A DNA stretch of 10,585 bases from DATLFA01 sp039934635 (GTDB lineage Bacteria; Actinomycetota; Acidimicrobiia; Acidimicrobiales; WLNW01), in contig JBDTLT010000197.1 of the NCBI GenBank assembly GCA_039934635.1, positions 1 through 10,585 of the forward strand, written 5' to 3'. The notes beneath the pieces were generated by a model. That model saw only the letters and a list, made by a program, of their open reading frames with translations, was not told the origin of the DNA and made no database searches. Shown piece by piece: positions 1-7,273 of this stretch. Both the position numbers and the translations under genes were made by a program. Each line of letters opens with the position of its first letter. Within the stretch, counting starts at the first letter, position 1.

Positions 1-675
1 CATCACGAAGCCGGGCATCATCGGCTTGACGCCCATGCCTTCCAACCTCGGCTCGAAGCCCAAGCGGACGCACTCCGATCGGTACAGTTCGGCTAGTCCG
101 CGATCGGCAGTGGCGGGGGAGAACGGCGCGTCGAGGCGGGCGGCCCGGCGCGCCGCGATCTCGGTCTTGCCGCCGATCGCGAGGTGCGGCGAATCGGGTG
201 CACTCGGCACCGGTGTGACGAGCACGGTGCGCCCGCGCCACGTGAACGGCTCGCCCTTCCACGCCGTGCGGCAGACTTCGTAGCACTCCTCGACCAGCTT
301 GCCGCGCTGCGCGCGATCGACGCCGGCCATTTCGAACTCGACCCTGCGATAGCCGGCGCCGAGCACGACCGAGAGACGCCCCGGCGCCATGCAATCGATG
401 GTGGCGATCTGCTCGGCCAACCGCACAGGGTCATGCAGCGGCACCAACGCGGCGGACACGGTGACGGTGACTCGCTTCGTGCGCGCCAGCACTGCCGCGG
501 CGACCGTGAGCGGCGCGGACATGAAACCTGCGGGGTCGCCGTGGTGCTCGGACAATGTGATGCCGGTGACGCCGATGCGCTCGGCCCAATCGACCATCTC
601 GAGTGCGGTTTGATATTGCGTGGCGTAGGTGGTGTCGGCGAACGGCGGCACTCGCAAATCGAAACGCATCGTCAT
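1..675 (-). CDS. Luciferase-like (LLM class) flavin-dependent oxidoreductase, C-terminus beyond window
   Basis: The minus strand is open from the ATG at 675 to the window edge with no stop, giving 225 residues; the C-terminal part, perhaps 70-110 residues, lies outside. The protein opens with a short beta strand (MRFDLRVP) and carries the family-type EHHG motif at residues 43-46. Further on are LVPLHDPVRLAEQIATID (78-94) and a PGRLSVVLGAGYR segment (98-110), which match the (beta/alpha)8 luciferase fold. Members use FMN or coenzyme F420 to oxidise or reduce small organic substrates in the cytoplasm. The cofactor cannot be told from this fragment, though F420 is common in high-GC actinobacteria. 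A second ATG two codons in (669) is an equally possible start, and no strong ribosome binding site is seen at either. It is the last of the minus-strand genes visible here, 90 bases beyond a small membrane protein gene. The family call is firm; the substrate is unknown. Confidence 0.85.
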   Translation of the reverse strand, partial: MTMRFDLRVPPFADTTYATQYQTALEMVDWAERIGVTGITLSEHHGDPAGFMSAPLTVAAAVLARTKRVTVTVSAALVPLHDPVRLAEQIATIDCMAPGRLSVVLGAGYRRVEFEMAGVDRAQRGKLVEECYEVCRTAWKGEPFTWRGRTVLVTPVPSAPDSPHLAIGGKTEIAARRAARLDAPFSPATADRGLAELYRSECVRLGFEPRLEGMGVKPMMPGFVM

Positions 676-765
676 GTCGAGCAACGGAGCCTCGCAATAT
701 CGAACTCGCCTAGCGGCAAACTGTGGCGAAGCTAGCAGCGCCGACGAAGGCCGCGATGACCGCGG

Positions 766-1092
766 TCAGCGCACCATCGACACCACTCGCACCACGGCGA
801 ACGCGCAGCCCGCCAGGCCGAGTAGCCGGCGCCACGGGTTGACCCCCCGGACCACCTCGTCGACCGCCCACCACGCGAGCGCGGCGACACCGACCCACGA
901 GATACAGGTGCGGACCGCACCGTCGGGCACGATCCAACGCAACGCGACCGTGACGAAGAAGGTCCATAGCGCGAGATTGGGGAACTGCGCAATGGTGATC
1001 TCGTTCGTCTGACGGTTGCGGAAGAACCAGTTGAAGAGTGATTTGCTCAAGGCCGACAACCATGTCACGTCAGCGGAGCGAAGGGAGTGCAT
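766..1092 (-). CDS. Small three-helix membrane protein of unknown function
   Basis: The product is about 108 residues if the only in-frame ATG (1092) is used. A TTG at 1110, GTG at 1068 and TTG at 1059 are also in frame, and none has a good ribosome binding site. The conserved-looking part begins near LSKSLFNWFFRNRQT, so the shorter starts are quite possible, and the palindrome at 1088-1101 would then be upstream of the gene. After a polar N-terminus (NRQTNEITIAQFPN) come three hydrophobic segments: FPNLALWTFFVTVALRWIV, then one around SWVGVAALAWWAV, and a last one around LLGLAGCAFAVVRVV. Between the last two lies VDEVVRGVNPWRRLLG. I recall this pattern from short uncharacterised actinobacterial membrane proteins, but I cannot name a Pfam family. 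The hydrophobic layout and sensible residue use make it a better call than the overlapping ORFs in other frames, which are arginine/serine-rich. No function can be given. Confidence 0.6.
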   Translation of the reverse strand: MHSLRSADVTWLSALSKSLFNWFFRNRQTNEITIAQFPNLALWTFFVTVALRWIVPDGAVRTCISWVGVAALAWWAVDEVVRGVNPWRRLLGLAGCAFAVVRVVSMVR

Positions 1093-1101
1093 CCGGATGC
1101 A
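1088..1101. promoter_or_regulatory. Perfect 14-bp palindrome, possible operator
   Basis: The sequence TGCATCCGGATGCA equals its own reverse complement. It overlaps the candidate ATG (1092) of the small membrane protein gene and lies about 20 bases upstream of the alternative GTG start (1068). Two-fold symmetry of this length suits a dimeric regulator's binding site. It may also be chance, and it is too tight to form a hairpin with a normal loop. No matching second copy was noticed in the window. Confidence 0.3.
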
Positions 1102-1152
1102 GCGGGCCAAATCGTGACTTGAAGATCTGGGCTTTGGCTATGGGGCGTCGCC

Positions 1153-3504
1153 CTAAGGGCTGCGCAGGATGATCGACGGTTGCGTACGGCGCACCATGAT
1201 CATCGCCACCCCGACGCTGAGGCCGAGCGCCAGCAACACGCCCAGCACGAGACCGAGCATCAAGAGCGGTGGGGTGGAGGCGCCTTCGATCACACCGAGC
1301 CGACGTGCGAATCCGGCGTATTGCTGCCGCCCTACCCAGATACCGATGGGGATGCCGATCACGCTGCTGGCCAACGTGAGCGGTAGCGATTGCCACGCCA
1401 CTACCGATGAGAGTTGGCCGCGGGTGAAGCCGATGGCGCGTAGCACGGCCATGTCACGGCGCGAAGAGCGAACCTGCGCGAGCAGGGCGTACAGCACGAT
1501 GGCGAGTGCGATTGCGAAACTCACCGTCGCCGCGCCGACGAACACTCCGAGCACCACCCTGAGTTCGCGTATCTCCGCGGGTGCGGCACTGTCGAACCAC
1601 TCGGTCGGTGCGCCGCCCCGCGACGGAATGCCATCGGGATGTGCCGCGATGAACGCGTCGGGACGAACGCCATCGGCCAGTCGAATTGCCGTCCACTCCG
1701 GGTCATTCGGGTCGACGCCGAGAGTCTGCCTCGCCTCGGCCGTCAGGAGAATGCCATCGCCGAGGCGGGGTTGGTCGTTGCCGGTCTGGCTGACCGGCGG
1801 GAACGTGACGGTTCCGACGATACGAACGGTTGCCGCGGCCGATGAGGCACCACTGAGGGTGAGTTCTTCGATCGTGATCTGGTCACCGATGTCCGCGCCG
1901 ATCGAACGCAGCGTTTCACGACCGAGCACCACCTCGTTAGCGGCGCGAACTTCACGACCCGCGATCAGCGTCGGTTGCAACGTTCCTTTGACCTCCGTGA
2001 TCGCGAATCCGGGCGCGACGAAGTCGGAGTTGATCGCGTAGATGTTGGCGGTGAATCCCGTAGCGGCGGCGACGTCGGGGTCGTCGCCGAGGATGGACCT
2101 CAGCGCCTCGGGCCTCTGATCATCGAACGCGTTGAGAACGACGAGATCCCAGTCGAAGCCATAACGCTTCGGTTCGTTCACGAGCGCCCTCGCCGAAGAT
2201 CCGACCGCGACGACGCCCGCCGTGAGTGCGACCGCTGCGACTGCGAACGCGATCGAACTCCACTTCCGGCCTGGGCTCTGGCCGCCACTCGGGTTGGCGA
2301 AGCTGAGCCCGGCCATCGCAGTGGGACGCGAGTTGAACATGGTCACCGGGCGCGGGCGACCGCGCGGACGTGTCCCTGTGGTTGGCGATCGAATGTTGGC
2401 GAGGACCGATGTCGCGGTCGCGATCACGAGAATTGTTGCGATACCGGCCGCGAGCACGGCTAGGTCGAGATGAATTCCCACAACCGGATCAGAGGCGTGC
2501 AGCGGGCCCACTGGCGCGACTGGTGAGGCCACAATCATCACGACAACCGCCGTGAGAGCGGCGGTCAGCGCGGTGACCATCGCACCGGCGACGCGCACTG
2601 CGATCACTTGGCGCGGCGAAAGCCCGAGAACCTGCAGCGTCCGGTCGTCGGCGCGCCACGCGACGGTGCCCCGCGTAACAACCTGGAACGTCCCGATCGC
2701 CGAGCCGATGAGAACGACCAGACCGAACGTCGTGAGCAGTGCCAGCAGCGGCCGCTCGGCGGTCTGTACCCGATCGATGTCTTGCGCGAGCGTTTCGTTG
2801 AGCTCGAGCCCGCGATCACGCAGCTGGGGGTAGAGGTCGTTCTGCGGATCGATGCCTGGCGCCAAGCTGAAACCGGTACTTCTGTACGCGGCACCCGAGT
2901 TCAACTCGCGAACAACGGTCGAAGACAAGACGATCAAGCCGAATCCGCTCGTCTCGTCGGCGACGAGTTCGCGCGGGATCTTCCCAATGCCGGTGACGGT
3001 CATGGTTTCGGTGTGGTAGTCGTCGGCATCTATGAGATACAGCGAGACGCGGATTTGGTCACCGACCGCGACGCCCGCGTGGTCGGCGAAGTACTCGTTG
3101 ACGAACACTTCTTCGCGCTTCATCGCGTCGGGCAGGCGGCCATCGCGCAGCTTCGGGAGTTCGACCGGGAAGTAGTTGCCCCATGGCCCGAACAGCACCC
3201 GGTTGTAGGAAGGATCGACACCTTCGACGAAGCCGGTGAAGCCGACCAGGCTGCGCAACGATTCGACGCCGTCAATCCCGGCGAGTTGCGACTCCACCTC
3301 ATCGGTCGGCTGGGTGTAGCCGCTGGTGGCGTCAGGTGCCTCCGCGTGTTCGACGATCCGTCGATAGGCCGACGCCGTGTGGCGGGCAGCCGCGAGGGTC
3401 GAAAACGCGATGCCGAAGCCGATGCCGAGCAGCAGTCCGAGGCCGATCCAGGAACGCCGGCGACGCGCGAAGCGTCCGCGAAACGCGAACGCGATCGGCC
3501 CCAT
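1153..3504 (-). CDS. FtsX/MacB-type ABC transporter permease
   Basis: The 783-residue protein starts at the ATG at 3504. The reading frame is open further, to an ATG at 3615, but those 37 residues are low-quality (proline/arginine-rich) and would run through the inverted repeat at 3583-3640, so I use 3504. An N-terminal helix (19-38) follows a basic cytoplasmic stretch (FARRRRSW). A large extracytoplasmic domain comes next (about 40-250, with EEVFVNEYFADHAGVAVGDQI), then three helices (about 253-276, 304-328, 345-369). The layout then repeats: helix 416-436, a second outer domain (437-645) with VLGRETLRSIGADIGDQI, and three helices (646-676, 702-724, 746-772). The RRDMAVLRAIGFTRGQL motif (682-698) is a hallmark of FtsX permeases; a weaker copy, DDRTLQVLGLSPRQV, sits at 286-300. 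Such duplicated permeases work with a LolD/MacB-like ATPase in lipoprotein, peptide or lipid export, or in mechanotransmission. No ATPase gene is in the window. The cargo is unknown. Confidence 0.9.
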   Translation of the reverse strand: MGPIAFAFRGRFARRRRSWIGLGLLLGIGFGIAFSTLAAARHTASAYRRIVEHAEAPDATSGYTQPTDEVESQLAGIDGVESLRSLVGFTGFVEGVDPSYNRVLFGPWGNYFPVELPKLRDGRLPDAMKREEVFVNEYFADHAGVAVGDQIRVSLYLIDADDYHTETMTVTGIGKIPRELVADETSGFGLIVLSSTVVRELNSGAAYRSTGFSLAPGIDPQNDLYPQLRDRGLELNETLAQDIDRVQTAERPLLALLTTFGLVVLIGSAIGTFQVVTRGTVAWRADDRTLQVLGLSPRQVIAVRVAGAMVTALTAALTAVVVMIVASPVAPVGPLHASDPVVGIHLDLAVLAAGIATILVIATATSVLANIRSPTTGTRPRGRPRPVTMFNSRPTAMAGLSFANPSGGQSPGRKWSSIAFAVAAVALTAGVVAVGSSARALVNEPKRYGFDWDLVVLNAFDDQRPEALRSILGDDPDVAAATGFTANIYAINSDFVAPGFAITEVKGTLQPTLIAGREVRAANEVVLGRETLRSIGADIGDQITIEELTLSGASSAAATVRIVGTVTFPPVSQTGNDQPRLGDGILLTAEARQTLGVDPNDPEWTAIRLADGVRPDAFIAAHPDGIPSRGGAPTEWFDSAAPAEIRELRVVLGVFVGAATVSFAIALAIVLYALLAQVRSSRRDMAVLRAIGFTRGQLSSVVAWQSLPLTLASSVIGIPIGIWVGRQQYAGFARRLGVIEGASTPPLLMLGLVLGVLLALGLSVGVAMIMVRRTQPSIILRSP

Positions 3505-3520
3505 CAGGTTGTGACCATGC

Positions 3521-3533
3521 CGGTTGTCAACCG
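3521..3533. promoter_or_regulatory. Short inverted repeat upstream of the permease gene
   Basis: CGGTTG and CAACCG face each other around a single central base, 17 to 29 bases upstream of the permease ATG. A second GGTTGT lies at 3507-3512, 15 bases from the one at 3522. The symmetry and position suit a repressor site, and the minus strand also reads TTGACA here, like a -35 box, but no good -10 follows. Chance is a fair alternative. Confidence 0.2.
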
Positions 3534-3582
3534 CCTGCCCTCCGGAGGACAGTCTGCTGTTTGACCGATGGCAATGCCACCC

Positions 3583-3640
3583 GGCCCGCACGGGGGTGAG
3601 AGGGGGTGGTGGCATCCCCCTCGCCGCAACCGTGCGGGCC
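3583..3640 (-). terminator. Strong nested hairpin between two minus-strand genes
   Basis: GGCCCGCACGG (3583-3593) and CCGTGCGGGCC (3630-3640) are a perfect 11-bp inverted repeat. Inside it, GAGGGGG (3600-3606) and CCCCCTC (3616-3622) form a second perfect 7-bp stem with a 9-base loop. The outer stem begins 12 bases after the stop codon of the six-helix membrane protein gene (3653) on the same strand, and ends about 80 bases before the permease start. This is where a terminator or RNA-stabilising trailer would sit. No T-run follows on the minus strand, so it is not a classical intrinsic terminator, although such T-less hairpins are often proposed to terminate in GC-rich actinobacteria. A leader element for the permease is the alternative. 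Confidence 0.55.
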
Positions 3641-3652
3641 GTCGAGTGGCGA

Positions 3653-4333
3653 TCACACCATCGCGGGTGTGGCGCGCACCGTCACCTCATTTGTGTGGCG
3701 GCGAGTCGACGTGGCTACAAAGGCGACGACGATCACCCAGATCGGGAACAAGAGGAATGGTGCGAAACCACCGGGTCCGAGCGGGGCCATTGCGCCGAGC
3801 ACGATGGACGCGATCGCCAGCCAACGGGGCAATGCACCGCTGTGATACGCGCTGACGCCGGTGGCGATCAGCACACAGGCGAGTCCGAGCATGGCCGTGA
3901 CGAAGTTGTTGCCGTCATGGATGTTGAGTGTCTGCGCGATGACGGCGTCGCCGGTCGAAATCCCATCCTGCACACTCTTCGCCGCGCTCACGAAGATGGT
4001 GAGGGTGACGGCGTGGACAATCGCTCCGGCGAACGCGACGTCGGGAAGCCAGTCCGGGCGGGCGGTCTTCGACCGCAGCATTTGCCGCAGCCACCCACCG
4101 AAGAAGATCAGCGCGATGGCCGCGATGATCAATGCGGTACCGGCTACGAAGGTCGCCCCGTCGCTCTTCGCGTGCTTGGCAATCAGCTCGGCTCCTGCGG
4201 TTTCGGGGTCGGCGTCGTCGCTGCCGGCGAATGCGACGAGGAACAACAGGGCAAACGCGATCGCGAGTATCGGTGCCAGCCACGATCGTCGGGTAGCGGG
4301 GTCTGCGGGTCGAGATGTCTGGGTTGTGGACAT
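3653..4333 (-). CDS. Six-helix integral membrane protein of unknown function
   Basis: The product has 226 residues from the ATG at 4333. The frame is open upstream for another 88 codons, but AAGGAGG lies directly before this ATG and the upstream residues are polar and unlike a protein N-terminus. Hydrophobic segments are near 18-37, 60-82, 100-118, 144-163, 168-186 and 190-208. The first is preceded by RPADPATRRSW, a cytoplasmic-looking basic stretch. The loop after helix 1 is acidic (SDDADPETAGAELIAKHAKSDG). After helix 3 comes a polar loop with IAQTLNIHDGNNF, and the C-terminus is short and polar. The layout resembles uncharacterised actinobacterial membrane proteins, perhaps DUF4386-like, but I cannot confirm that from the sequence alone. 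It is transcribed away from the membrane kinase gene at 4481, with 147 bases between the two starts, so it could be a target or partner of that system. This is only an inference from position. Confidence 0.8.
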   Translation of the reverse strand: MSTTQTSRPADPATRRSWLAPILAIAFALLFLVAFAGSDDADPETAGAELIAKHAKSDGATFVAGTALIIAAIALIFFGGWLRQMLRSKTARPDWLPDVAFAGAIVHAVTLTIFVSAAKSVQDGISTGDAVIAQTLNIHDGNNFVTAMLGLACVLIATGVSAYHSGALPRWLAIASIVLGAMAPLGPGGFAPFLLFPIWVIVVAFVATSTRRHTNEVTVRATPAMV

Positions 4334-4480
4334 GATCCTCCTTGGGTCGATGCGCCGTGCGAGCGACGCTTGCGATCGATCATCGACGCAGTGGAGCGCC
4401 GCGTCATCGGGGTAGGCCCGAGTCGAGGTCTCGGGGCTGGCACTGAGGCGCGTTGCCCGGTTCGGCGCGACGATGGATGG
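4334..4480. promoter_or_regulatory. Divergent intergenic region between membrane protein and kinase genes
   Basis: These 147 bases separate two genes that diverge, so promoters for both must lie here or within the coding ends. No convincing -35/-10 pair was found. The one structured stretch is at 4371-4390, TGCGATCGAT followed by CATCGACGCA, an inverted repeat interrupted by one extra base in the left arm. It could be a shared operator, but this is weak evidence. Confidence 0.35.
4337..4343 (-). promoter_or_regulatory. Shine-Dalgarno sequence AAGGAGG
   Basis: On the minus strand AAGGAGG stands three bases before the ATG at 4333. The spacing is short, but the match to the 16S rRNA tail is complete. 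It decides the start of the six-helix membrane protein against the much longer open frame upstream. Confidence 0.75.
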
Positions 4481-6508
4481 GTGCGTGCGCCGTGGATCGA
4501 GCGAGTTCAGAGTCGGCGCGCCGTGTCCACGATCGTCGCGGTGGTGGTCCTGATCGAAGCCGCGTCGTTCGCGATCGGGTTCGCCTTCGAGTACCACCTG
4601 CGGTCAGTCGGTCGAGAGGATCTCGGCTCACTCGGAGAGGGCTTGTTGGGGTTGGCGATGGTCGCCACGACGACTGTTGTCGGCGCGGCGTTGATGCGGC
4701 GCCGACCCGGGCATCCCGTGGGATGGCTGTTCGTCGCGTTGGGGACGAGCATCACTACGTCGGCTTTCCTCGACCCCTACGCGCTGCAGGGTGTGGTCGT
4801 CTCGCCCGGTTCGTTGCCAGGCGCATCGCTCGTGGCGGTCGTCGACTCATTGAGTTTCGTTCCGTGGCTTGTCCTGATCGCGCTGATACTGCACCTCACA
4901 CCGTCCGGTCGGCCGCTGTCGCGCAGATTTGCGTTCGCAATGCGCGTCACGATTGTCGCGGGACTCGTTACCGTCATCGGCGGTCTCCTCTCGAACCGCG
5001 TGCTCGATGCACCATTCGATGAACTAGACAATCCGCTCGCTGTCGGCCCGCTTGCCGGCATGTTTCGCGTCGTCTGTGCCGTCGCGATTTCGGTCGTCGG
5101 ACTCGGAGTGCTCGCCTCTGCGTTGTCGCTCGTCCTTCGCTTTCGTCGCGCGCAAGGGATCGAGCGGTTGCAGTTGGCTTGGTTCGCAATCATCGCGTTC
5201 CCCGTCGCGGTACTGATGGCTGCGTCGTTCGTGCCGGGTCACACGCGCTTTCACTTTTCGCCGCTGATCCCGACTGCCGGCATCGTGGTGCTCATCGCGG
5301 TCGCGACCGGGTTGGCCGTGCAACGGTATCGCCTGTATGACGTCGAGCGGATACTCAGTCGCACGCTCACCTATGGACTATTGAGCGGATTGGTCATTGC
5401 GGTGTTCCTTGTCGTCACCGTGGTCGGGGGGGCGGTCTTCGGCCGGCGGAGTGACGCGTCGCGGGTATCGGTCGCGTTCGCGACGTTGAGCGCGGTGGGT
5501 GTCGCCGAGCCCGGACGGCGTCGCTTGCAAGACCTCCTCGACCAGCGTTTCGACCGCCGCCGCTACAGCGCGCTGGCGGTACTGCGGCGCCACCTCGACG
5601 CGCCCGGCCCTGTCACCGACATCCAGGCCGTGTTGCGCGAAGCGCTCGGTGACGACTCGCTCGAGATCAGCTATCCACTCGACAACGGCGACTCTGCAAC
5701 GTCGGTGTGGGCCACCGCGTCTGGCCGGGCGGCGACCTCGAGAGAAACAAGCATCGATGTGCTCCGCGGGGATCGCCTCGTGGCGCGGGTCGCGTACGCG
5801 CAGGACGTCGTCGAGGCTGATGTTGCGGACGAACTATTTCGCGCGGCCGCGACCGAGCTCGACAACGCGGGGTTGCGAGCCGCACTGGCGGTGCAGCTGG
5901 TCGAGGTGCAGCAATCGCGGGCGCGCCTGGCGGCGGGTCAACACGAGGAACGCCATCGCATCGAGAGAAACCTGCACGACGGCGCGCAACAGCGCCTGTT
6001 GGCGCTGGCCCTTCAGCTCCAGGCGGCTTCGGTCAACGGGACCGAGCAACGGCTCAGAGACGCGGTCGATGCCGGTGTCTGCGAGGTTCGCCAAGCAGTC
6101 GTCGAGCTGCGGGCGCTGGCCAATGGTCTGCGTCCCACTGTGTTGTCCGACGGCGGCCTTCACGGTGCGCTCGAGGACCTGGCCGACCGCAGCCCGGTAA
6201 CGGTCACGATCGAGTCGCCGTTGGGACACCTTGCCCCTGATCTCGAGGAAACGGCATGGTTCATCGTGTCCGAGGCCGTGGCCAATTCGCAAAAGCACGG
6301 TTCGGCCGACACCATCGAAGTCACGGCGCGATTGCGGGACGGACTGTTGACGGTGGCGATATCCGACGACGGTTGTGGCGGAGCCGATGGCGAGGGCCGC
6401 GGGTTACGCGGACTTCGTGATCGGGCCGAAGCAGTGGGAGGCTCGCTCGTCGTGCGGTCCTCGGCTGCGACAGGAACAACGATCGAGGCATTGTTGCCGT
6501 GCGGGTAG
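4481..6508 (+). CDS. Multi-pass membrane sensor histidine kinase (HisKA_3 / LiaS-DesK type)
   Basis: The 675-residue product is taken from the GTG at 4481; a GTG at 4523 is also possible. The frame stays open far upstream, across the divergent gene, but that part is arginine-rich shadow. Residues 15-320 hold about nine hydrophobic segments, including the MRRRPGHPVGWLF turn (72-84) and RYRLYDVERILSRTLTYGLL (282-301), both recurrent in actinobacterial membrane kinases. The PGRRRLQDLLDQRFDRRRYSA segment (344-364) and a GAF-like region (375-480) follow. The DHp region has ERHRIERNLHDGAQQRLLAL with H499 as phosphoacceptor. The HATPase domain has its N-box at EAVANSQKH (598-606), G1 at SDDGCGG (628-634) and G2 at GRGLRGLRDRAEAVGG (639-654). 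All catalytic motifs look intact. The kinase should autophosphorylate H499 and pass the phosphate to the overlapping NarL-type regulator. The signal is unknown; the many helices suggest it is membrane-borne. Confidence 0.92.
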   Translation: MRAPWIERVQSRRAVSTIVAVVVLIEAASFAIGFAFEYHLRSVGREDLGSLGEGLLGLAMVATTTVVGAALMRRRPGHPVGWLFVALGTSITTSAFLDPYALQGVVVSPGSLPGASLVAVVDSLSFVPWLVLIALILHLTPSGRPLSRRFAFAMRVTIVAGLVTVIGGLLSNRVLDAPFDELDNPLAVGPLAGMFRVVCAVAISVVGLGVLASALSLVLRFRRAQGIERLQLAWFAIIAFPVAVLMAASFVPGHTRFHFSPLIPTAGIVVLIAVATGLAVQRYRLYDVERILSRTLTYGLLSGLVIAVFLVVTVVGGAVFGRRSDASRVSVAFATLSAVGVAEPGRRRLQDLLDQRFDRRRYSALAVLRRHLDAPGPVTDIQAVLREALGDDSLEISYPLDNGDSATSVWATASGRAATSRETSIDVLRGDRLVARVAYAQDVVEADVADELFRAAATELDNAGLRAALAVQLVEVQQSRARLAAGQHEERHRIERNLHDGAQQRLLALALQLQAASVNGTEQRLRDAVDAGVCEVRQAVVELRALANGLRPTVLSDGGLHGALEDLADRSPVTVTIESPLGHLAPDLEETAWFIVSEAVANSQKHGSADTIEVTARLRDGLLTVAISDDGCGGADGEGRGLRGLRDRAEAVGGSLVVRSSAATGTTIEALLPCG

Positions 6509-7143
6509 TGATCGCTGATGATTCGATGTTGTTGCGCGAAGGGCTGGCGCGGCTTTTGGGCGAGGGCGGCGTCGAGGTAGTAGCGCTCGTTCCCGGAGTG
6601 TCAGAGCTCATGCTGGCGGTCGCAGAACACGAACCGGACGTCGCCATCATCGACATCCGTATGCCGCCTACGTTCACTCATGAGGGTGCCGAAGCGGCAC
6701 TGCGCTTGAGGACGGAACGACCGAGCCTCGCCATCTTGTTGCTCTCGCAGTCGCTCGAGCGTCGATTCGCCGCACAGCTCGCGCAGGAACATCCCGGTGG
6801 GTTCGGCTACCTGCTGAAGGACCGCGTGATCGACGTCGCCCATCTCGTCGGCGCGCTGAAGACAGTCACAGAGGGGGGAACAGTGCTCGACCCCGACGTC
6901 GTCGCGCATCTCCTTGGTCGTCGTTCTCGTACCGCGCCACTCGCACGACTCACGCCTCGTGAACGCGAGGTTCTCGGGCTACTCGCCGAAGGACGCTCGA
7001 ACGCGGCCATCAGCCGGCTGTTGCATGTCAACGAGAAGACCGTCGACACCCATATCTCTTCGGTCTTTTCCAAGCTCGATCTTCAACAGGACGACGACAA
7101 CCACCGCCGCGTGCTCGCCGTGCTGGCTTGGCTCGGCAGCTGA
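6499..7143 (+). CDS. NarL/LuxR-family response regulator
   Basis: This is a 214-residue DNA-binding regulator starting at a GTG that lies inside the last codons of the kinase gene. The 10-base overlap, with GAGG about 10 bases upstream, implies coupled translation. The receiver domain (1-120) has the acidic pair D7/D8, phosphoacceptor D52 in AIIDIRMPP, S83 in LLLSQS and K107 in YLLKDRV. The C-terminal domain (about 148-210) has the LuxR helix-turn-helix: LTPREREVLGLLAEGRSNAA, then ISRLLHVNEKTVDTHISSVF. The TFTHEGAEAAL stretch after D52 is typical of regulators paired with LiaS/DesK-type kinases. The gene is the obvious partner of the kinase before it. When phosphorylated at D52 it should dimerise and activate or repress genes, perhaps from the divergent region at 4334-4480, which is an inference. 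Length is normal for the family. Confidence 0.95.
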   Translation: MRVVIADDSMLLREGLARLLGEGGVEVVALVPGVSELMLAVAEHEPDVAIIDIRMPPTFTHEGAEAALRLRTERPSLAILLLSQSLERRFAAQLAQEHPGGFGYLLKDRVIDVAHLVGALKTVTEGGTVLDPDVVAHLLGRRSRTAPLARLTPREREVLGLLAEGRSNAAISRLLHVNEKTVDTHISSVFSKLDLQQDDDNHRRVLAVLAWLGS

Positions 7144-7273
7144 CATTCACACGAGGTCGCAAGTCAGCTGAGTCGAAATATCCGCAACAACTTTGGTCAT
7201 GACTGCCTCCTGCACTGAATCTCCACGACTCACGCGCAACATCTCGACGGGTGGCGTTCTACCGTATTCGCCG
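7144..7273 (+). promoter_or_regulatory. Intergenic region before the second two-component system
   Basis: These 130 bases hold two 8-bp palindromes, TCAGCTGA (7164-7171) and GTCATGAC (7196-7203), whose centres are 32 bases, about three helical turns, apart. TACCGT at 7260-7265 ends eight bases before the ATG at 7274, where a -10 box would stand for a leaderless transcript, and no ribosome binding site precedes that ATG. No fitting -35 box was found. ACCGTATTC occurs at 7261-7269 and again at 7281-7289, across the start codon. No terminator for the preceding operon is visible. Promoter location is therefore tentative. Confidence 0.3.

Noticed and set aside
710..735. CTAGC/GCTAG inverted repeat upstream of the oxidoreductase gene.
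   Set aside because: Only five pairs with a 16-base loop; too weak to call a site.
1140..1160. Small GC-rich inverted repeats next to the permease stop codon, as a terminator.
   Set aside because: The stems are only four or five pairs with one- to three-base loops and no T-run follows, so they are not distinguishable from chance.
1169..2041. Plus-strand open frame of 290 codons opposite the permease C-terminal half.
   Set aside because: It is Ser/Arg/Pro-rich without domains, and antisense to conserved FtsX motifs.
2608..3564. Plus-strand open frame of 318 codons opposite the permease gene.
   Set aside because: Its composition is that of an antisense shadow (Arg, Asp, Gln-rich, no hydrophobic or domain pattern), while the opposite strand encodes a clear FtsX permease.
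3505..3615. N-terminal extension of the permease to the ATG at 3615.
   Set aside because: The 37 extra residues look non-coding and the extension would put the strong inverted repeat inside the gene.
3524..4480. In-frame upstream extension of the first kinase, giving 994 residues.
   Set aside because: It runs antisense through the well-supported six-helix protein gene and is arginine/glycine/cysteine-rich with no family character. It is a high-GC open-frame artefact.
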